NCBI GenBank assembly: GCA_011800155.1
Contig: JAALGH010000023.1
Span: forward strand, 120,386-184,385
Length of the DNA stretch: 64,000 nt
Source: Flammulina velutipes
Lineage: Eukaryota > Basidiomycota > Agaricomycetes > Agaricales > Physalacriaceae
Direction: 5' to 3'
Positions 57,161-64,000 of this stretch are shown here, piece after piece. The position numbers and the translations under genes are program-made. The notes under the pieces were generated by a model. It was not told the origin of the DNA. It saw only the letters and a list, made by a program, of their open reading frames with translations, and ran no database searches. Numbering within the stretch: the stretch's first letter is position 1; each line of letters opens with the position of its first letter.

Positions 57161-59221
57161 CGCAAGAGTTGTACATGTCCATGGGATAAGCAGCCTCTTG
57201 GTATAGCAGAAGTGGGAGGGCGGAATCGGATAGTGTGTCGAGAGTCATCCAGTAGGCGCTTTAGCGGGAAGACAGTTTCTGTTGGCGTTTATGAGCGGGG
57301 TTGGTCGGGAATATGGTGGATCTGACAAACCATGTGGGATTTCGGCGGCTGCCAGAGAGAAGCAGGAAGTGACTAGGATTTTCAACGACAGTTCCTCAAC
57401 GCAAAGGTTGGTCCCAATGCCACGGTTATCTATCATCTAACCTCCTGCGTCGTGAGCAGCAGTAGTTCGACATTGCACTTGCGCATGGGTCTGGCTGAAG
57501 CCTGGTATCGTCATGGTCCCGGTTGCTAGCAGTGGCATCCTTCTACGTCGCCTGATAAAACTGGAAGTCGGCTTGGCTTGTCTTGAACATGAGATGCTGA
57601 ACTCTGTTTATGTTAATGTAACTGGTATGCAAACTAATCGCGTACCCGTTACATTCGCGAGCGCAGATCTTGCACGAAATGACGAGGGCGGCGGTAGACG
57701 TCAGAGAGGGAAGGGGCGTAAACACGGACCAACAACGCGACTCCTTTCCTTCCCCCACCAAGTCACGATACGATTTGCCGACGTCGACACCGATGAGCAT
57801 CCTGTAAAATTGCCGAGGATGGCGCTACGTACGACGCTAGGAGAGAGCAAAGACATCTTCCAACGACGACGAACTACCCACGCGACGGGATGGTTGAGCG
57901 AAGCTTTCACCTGTCAGTATGCCTGTATGACTGTCTGCTTGGTCTGACGAGGATCCTCTCCATGTGCAGGCGCCCGCGACGTAGGTTACGAACTTCCTTC
58001 CTGCAACAGCTTGCCTTACGGTGAGTCCTTTGCTTCATATTCTTCTCCGATTCTCATGCAACAATGCAGATATTATGGCAATACAGGGACAAGTAGTATC
58101 GAGTAAAGCGTTTCAGTAACGAGTTGGACTGGTTCTTAGCGGGGTCGCAGCCATTTTCCCCGTTCATGGCATCGCAAAGTGTTTTCGAAAGGCAGCTAAA
58201 TCGGGAGGAGAGCGCGCTCATATTGAGCGGTTCTGGAGAAGAACAAGATTCGGAAGAAGGAACAGTTCTTGTTCCTATTTAATATTGTGATAGTGAAGGC
58301 TCGGTGCCCAATGCTATCCTCGACGCTTTATTACGCTTGAACGACGAACTGGACGCGCACAGGAACACGAACAACTTATCACTCAAATCTCGATGTAAGT
58401 TGATCAGCTGTATGCATGATCGACCGTCCCTTATAACTGCCTCCAGGGGATGACACTTCTGTCAGTTCTAATCAATTTCTCATACTTACAGAACTCTGAT
58501 CGCTGGTACAGTAACCACGATGTCGTCAGACGTGCATATCTGTGCTTGGAACAAAGACAATTTGACGGATTCCATACCCATGGCTGCTGGATAGCAGACT
58601 TTCATTCAGATGGGCGGGTTTTAGCTCGGGTTGATATCGGGCAAGAAGGACGACTTACAATTACGAACGGAAGCCACCACTCGTCTCAGTGACACGGTCG
58701 GTGATCTTGAAGGCGTTCGAACGTGAGACTGAAACCCCTTTTATCAGATATCTTCCTCGTGCGACATGTTCGTCTTGCTCAGTGGCAACCGCGCGCTCGG
58801 AGAAAGCAGATATCGAGGTCTGTAGTATATCACGGCAATGTTCAAACTCGTTATTGATCGGTCATTGAAGCACAGATGCCAACACGACGCTCTGAGAAGT
58901 CTTAAATCTGCCCGCCGGGGTGGAGATTGAGGAGGCGATGATACCGTCTCTCAACCGTTATGTTGATATGTAGATTTGAAGAACGAACGACGTCTTGCTG
59001 CAAGTGGCTCGTCGTCGATGCCGTGGACGTAGATGGAAAGAATCGAAAACCAAATGTAGTCCGACAAGGCGCTTTCCTCGTGTCCGTCATTCAGGATTGC
59101 TACTCCACGATAGTGTACTTATCTACGATCTGAGATACAGGAGGAGATGTCACATAACACTGTATGCGTCCAATGTCCTCAAGTATCGACGTTTCGTCCG
59201 GCATAGTACGTCATTGGCGTT
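57161..59221. other. No supported gene; scattered coding-like pieces
   Basis: Plus-strand segments at 57513-57947, 58290-58400 (ILDALLRLNDELDAHRNTNN) and 58450-58692 (WYSNHDVVRRAYLCLEQRQF) look partly coding. They do not join into a convincing model and match no family I know. Confidence 0.4.
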
Positions 59222-62200
59222 TACTTTTGCTTCTCTAGTAGACAGTTCCCTAGTAATCTTCCCGCTGTGATCAACATTGATTCTTTCTCTGTTTTCCACG
59301 CCGATTCCACGGCGAAATCAACCTCGGTGTCAAGTTGTGGTTTGACAGTTGTCCACAGATCCATCAATCGGCGGTAGCGCTCTTCCTGAGTCAGAATCAG
59401 TAAACTGCAGGTATGCCATAACCTGTACTCACTGCTTCCGGATCTCTAACGAGGTGGCAGAGATGTGAAGGCAGAAGACCAAGGAAAGAGTGCCAGCGCA
59501 TACTAACACGCTGATACAGGGAAATCTGACTGTCTGCAAGGTCTGCCAATGCGTTGATATGAACGCCGTAGTGCGCTTTTGCGATACGACTTGAATGACC
59601 TGTTTGAAAGTCAATGGCTATCTCCTTTTTACTCATTTGATCCTCAGAAGAAAAGGACACTTTCACCATCTCTTCTAACAGAGTGCTTAAAAACCCTCGA
59701 ATGTCCCTGATACCTAGTGCTTTCTTGAAGGAGCGCTTCGAGTGAGTGTGGAGAGCAAATGTCAATGCCAGTCCATCCATGACTTTGCCGGATTGAACGT
59801 AGGCGTGGGTCATATAAGGAGAGTCGCGTTGGGGTCGTAATCTATCACAGCTGCTGAGAGGATTGCAGCTGCGGGATAAAGGAGACCCCAGATAACCAGG
59901 AGTAGCCGAGAGAGAGCCCTAGGAGGCGTGTAGATCACGGCTCCCTTCTGCGAATTGGTAGAGAGTATTCCCAGCCACCCGTGAAAGAAGAAAATTTGCC
60001 GTGGTCCCAGCTCGGTATTAGCCAGTTTGACGCTTTCATTTTCCGTGTTACCTAGCCACTTGAGATGTAAGCAGCATGTCGGTGAAACAAAAAACTTACC
60101 AGGACCACCTCCGCTGGCGATAACAATAAGAAAGAAAGCCTGAGCCACTATCTCATCTAGCTCTTTCAGAAACTGCCAGATCCTGCCTGTAAATATCTTA
60201 GTTAGTATCACAGTGAACGTAGAAGATCTGACTGGATATTGGGAACAGTTTTCCGGAGACACGAGTGAAGAAAGTTTCATCTTGACAAAGGGTATTCAGG
60301 ACCACATTGCGATAACGGCGGAAATCGTTGTTTTGGAACGAGAAGATGGAACTCCCGGGCGATATTTTTCTCGGGGAGTCGACAAACGGTTCCTTCCCTT
60401 CGAGGCGATTGTCAACGTGAACAAGGAAGGGAGAAATATCGGCCCCTCTTGATATTCTGCAAATGGCGTCCCAAATCTCCTGTAATCCTGACTGTGTGGT
60501 CTTAATCACCTCCGCCACTGGAATTGGAAACCCGTCAACGTTAATAATGGTGCCCGATGGGTCACGGGAAAATCGACTCAGAGGAGGCTGCTGATTGGTC
60601 AGATTGGTCAGGATATGCTGCTTCTGAGAGAGCACGCTGTACAGCGTGTGTTGGCCATCTGTTAGGAAGGGCTCGACTACATCTTTGTAGACCCTGTCGG
60701 AAGGTTAGCACTAGGAAAAGTGGCGTGATAAGGAGTTTACTTGAGAGCGTCTCCGAGGTTTTTCATGGATATGAGTATTTGGTGAGTCGCTGTGGCTCGA
60801 AAACACCAGCGGAGCATGGAGATGCTGGAGGGAAAACGGCGGACGGGTTGCAAAGCCCCTTGGTCATCTCGGAAATGACTGACAAGCAGGAACGGATTAA
60901 CAGGGCTAAGGCTTTCCAGCGTCTCGTCGTCGCTGCTGGGACAGCTAAGCAGTGTCCACACTGCGTTGTGAAAAGCGTTGATGCTGGCGTTTGGATTAGC
61001 CGGATTATTGGACAGTAGCGCTGAACGTAATCCCTTGAGAGCCTGTCGGAGAAGGCGATGAACAGATAGAGGGAAGTTTTCCACCGGGGCATCGGTGTGA
61101 CGACACATAAAGCAGACGAAGAGGCCCATGTAGTTTGCATATATGTCAACGGTGGAGACCGAAGGCGCGCTGAATCCCACCTTGTTAATTCCTAGTCTTT
61201 TTCAGGTGAGCGATGTGTCTTGATTCTCAGGCAGGAGGACATACCTGGGCAGCGAGGAATTGATATACCTTAGCACTATCGTCGGTAAAGATCCGCGTTC
61301 TATCTCCTCTGCGATGCGATGGTAGTATTGCCTACAAATCTCCTGCATACCGTAAAGACCCGGCTCGGAGCCGGCTTCTGGAGCATACGTGGTCGCGCGG
61401 AGTGCACAAAGATCGACGTTGTCGTGCACCAAACCATCCCAGCCACAGTGAATGAGGATAAAATTGGAGAAGCGCGCATTGGTTGCTGTGCTTTGATTTT
61501 CCATGGCGCTAGTCCCGTCAGGAGAATCGACTGATGACTGGAACCCCTGTGCATCGAGAACTGCAGCCGCTAATCCTTTCGGACGATATTCGGCGTCCAC
61601 ATCAACTTCCACGTAGTATGTATCATTCAAGAACAATCCTACTTGATGACAGGCCACTTCAATGACCTTGCGAGCTTTCCGTCCTACCGCATGGTGTGCC
61701 CTAAAGTGTTTCAAGCAAGCATCTCTGCTGCGATACACTGTGTCGGGATCGGAGCAGTCGTCCTCTCCACATTTTGCTCCTTTGTGAATAATTTTGACGC
61801 CGAGGATGGGTGGAATAGCGCGAGAAGGGAAGGATGGAGGGTGTCGTACGCCTAGAGCCTGAAGCATGGACTCTAGACGTCTCTTGGAGGGTAGGGGTTC
61901 CGAGGACGGTTCGCGATAAAAATCATCGTGAGATTTCTTGCGATGGGAATGTACACGGGAGAGAAAGATGATGGCTCTGCAGTCCAGACATATGGCAACT
62001 TTGTATGTATCGTCCACTCGAATCATATGTCTCCGCAGCAAGAGAGATCGGATTGAAGTCAAATAGTCGTCGGTAGGCTGCAAAGGAGCCTGCACATCCT
62101 CATCATCAGATTGGGAGACTTCCTCATCCTCTTGGTACGGGACGGAAATAGGTCACCTTCGTCATCCTCCGTTTGCGGTAGATGAGCTGCCTCGGTGGGG

Positions 62201-62612
62201 GGAGATGGAGCGACAGGATCAAGCTCAGCGTCCTCTGGATCTGATGGAATAGCGCCGTCTATCGGTGCGACTTGGAAGATTTCAGCGGGAGGTCCCTCAA
62301 TAGGGGCGGTATGTTGTCGAGCTCCGGCTCAAGCTCTGAATCGTCGTAGGAATTTGGTTCAGGGTGTCCATCCCTGGCCCACTTCACAAAGAGTTGCCTG
62401 AAAGCGTTTCTGCTATGCCTGCTATGTGCAGGACTCCCGCAGGGGCATAAAAATGTCTTGGTGAGCTTGTCTCTATAAACCTTTACACTGGTGTCGTCTG
62501 TCAAAGAGGGACCAAGATTTAGTTTATTGAAATGGATGACGACATTCTTGCTCACTGTACGCCACAGTAATATAGCTCTCACTATGATAGTCCTTGTTGT
62601 GGGACGATACAA
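59222..62612 (-). pseudogene. OrsD/tyrosine-recombinase-like family, decayed copy C
   Basis: The family layout of copies A and B is kept. First comes a CPCG finger (KTFLCPCGSPAHSRHSRNAF), then an acidic linker with two apparent frame changes (62100-62330), then the OrsD finger VAICLDCRAIIF...HRKKSH and a second finger CGEDDCSDPD...HFRAHH. YMGLFVCFMCRH, WCFRATATHQI and SRGADISPFLVHV follow. The recombinase-like part reads ASGGGPGNTENESVK (box I Arg replaced), then a frameshift at about 59812. After it come YVQSGKVMDG, DFQTGHSSRIAKAHYGVHIN and VSMRWHSFLGLLP. A final exon ends at 59222 (EERYRRLMDLWTTVKPQLDT). Intron positions equal those of A and B. GHSS...Y is the best preserved of the three copies, although this copy is broken elsewhere. 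Confidence 0.78.
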
Positions 62613-64000
62613 ATCCCGGATAGAACGGGGATGGACAATCGACTATGAGGCAGCTGGACACAATGAGGACAGACCGAAGAAGAACCCTTAGAACTCACGA
62701 GTTTGTAGGTGGCATGTGATCAGTCTCAAGATGTTGCAAGACGACAATGCGAGAACAGGGGACGACGTACGGCGTCGTTTGGATTGAAGCGCGATCGACG
62801 ACTCAGCGGAGATACCAAAAGAGAAGAATGACGGGAGCACGTAAACAAACACAAAGCGATCCACTCCGATCCGCTTTCCCGTCTGCTCATCGTGCGTACG
62901 CCGTAGACCTCGACGCCGTTTTTGCCACCCTTGAGAATGACAACCGCTCTCTACTATCACACGAGAGAGCCAGGATTCTCTACTCAGCTACGACGACACA
63001 ACGACTAGTGCTGGATATTTTTGTATCCTCTGAGGCAAAACACGCAAAGTCTACGCGAAGCCTTTGGTGCGCCTGGAAGAACGAAGGAGAACGAAGGAAG
63101 GGAACTTAGTACTGCGATAATGCAAGGGTACGAGCACCAGGAAGTTGGGCTTGATTGTTGGACTGGGCGTCGAGCGCCGAGAACGAACAGAGGACGCTTC
63201 AATAGACGTTTGAATCCTTGAACCGAATGAGCAAAATTGCCGACTGATCGAAGGAAACGCTGTAGGGGGACATGTCGACGAGTTGAACGTGCTGAACGTT
63301 TTAATTTCTAACCGCTAGTAGATACGACTTGTAGTCCGTAGACCATATCTAAGCCGAATGTACAACTATTGCCCTACAAATATCTTCGCGGATGCATCGC
63401 TACGTGGACGTGTTCCATTACCGCAACCAAGAGAGGTGTAGACTAGCGCCAGTTTCCTACTGTTAGTTAGTAGTCTAACGACCAGATTGGCGAGGCGTCT
63501 GTGTTTCTTTGCCTTGAGGGCCCTACACTATTTGTTTCGTACCTTTATTCCTCCTTCGGCTTTCCATCCTTCTACTCTCTTTGCTATGAGACCTAGATCA
63601 CGAATACTTTTTGTACTATTGCTATGATGCACGCTCCTCGACGTTCATTGGACGTGTATATGCCTCAGGAAACCCTATTTTGGTCCAGATCGTGGCTGTG
63701 GGCTCAGAATAGCTCCCGAGGCTCCGTTACTCAGGCATTGATCCGGAACAGTTTAGAGTCTCCGAAGCAAGGGCACAAAGCTCTGGGAGCTCTGGGAGAC
63801 CTCCAGAGCTCGCGCCAGGACATCCAGAGACTCTCTGTCTCCTTCACCTCCGGGAGTCAGAGCTGGCCGGATCACCATTCCTTGCTATATGATGTGTATC
63901 TGTATGATTATGTTCCAATACAATGACATTGGTATCCTCAAAAGGCGTAAAATGTGTCAGTTTGCTTTAGATTTTATTTCGTGGTCGTAGATGCCTTGAC
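62613..64000. other. No supported gene
   Basis: Short frames on both strands. A frame at 63624-63926 starts with ATG but has no recognised domain. The region is upstream of copy C and may hold its lost 5' exon. Confidence 0.5.

Noticed and set aside
1..64000. tRNA genes, rRNA, CRISPR arrays, telomere repeats
   Set aside because: Scans for B-box-like ggttcgaatcc, regular spacer-repeat arrays and ttaggg arrays gave nothing convincing.

Overview
This window looks like nuclear DNA of a filamentous basidiomycete, most likely an agaricomycete. Genes are split by many very short GT...AG introns (mostly about 45-65 bp). The recognisable families (OrsD-type zinc-finger proteins, F-box protein, Ulp1-like peptidase, class V chitin synthase, GPI-type glycoprotein, salicylate-hydroxylase-like flavoprotein) fit that group. 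No tRNA, rRNA, CRISPR array or telomere repeat was seen. All exon models are hand-read from GT/AG signals and family knowledge.

Left island (about 0.8-22.5 kb). Two 205-bp inverted repeats with only 6 mismatches (796-1000 and 22305-22509) bracket about 21.3 kb. Inside are a frame-broken hypothetical gene (1.9-3.1 kb), an apparently intact five-exon Ulp1-like cysteine peptidase (6250-7585, minus), a decayed class V chitin synthase (about 10-12.6 kb, plus), and two divergently transcribed paralogues, A (12990-16790, minus) and B (18434-22111, plus). A and B have an N-terminal CPCG finger, OrsD-type zinc-finger segments and a C-terminal part resembling a degenerate tyrosine recombinase. A third, frame-broken paralogue (C) lies at 59.2-62.6 kb.

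Middle (23.8-36.4 kb). This is the most ordinary gene-bearing stretch: FAD monooxygenase (minus), secreted or GPI-type glycoprotein (plus), small secreted protein with a TATA box (plus), F-box protein (plus), a multi-exon hypothetical gene (minus) and a trypsin-fold protease-like gene (minus).

Right part (36.5-59 kb). This is a graveyard of intron-containing fragments of conserved genes: chitin synthase C-terminus, MSH2 and PP1 fragments joined on one strand, a truncated GT2 polysaccharide synthase, a DUF4336 gene with one in-frame TAG, and most of a glycyl-tRNA synthetase with TGA codons, one at the motif-3 arginine. A C2H2 zinc-finger gene between them looks usable. Retained introns point to DNA-level duplication or capture rather than retroposition. 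The most interesting signals are the OrsD/recombinase-like family with piecemeal loss of catalytic residues, its divergent pair inside an inverted-repeat-bounded island, and the clustered gene fragments.
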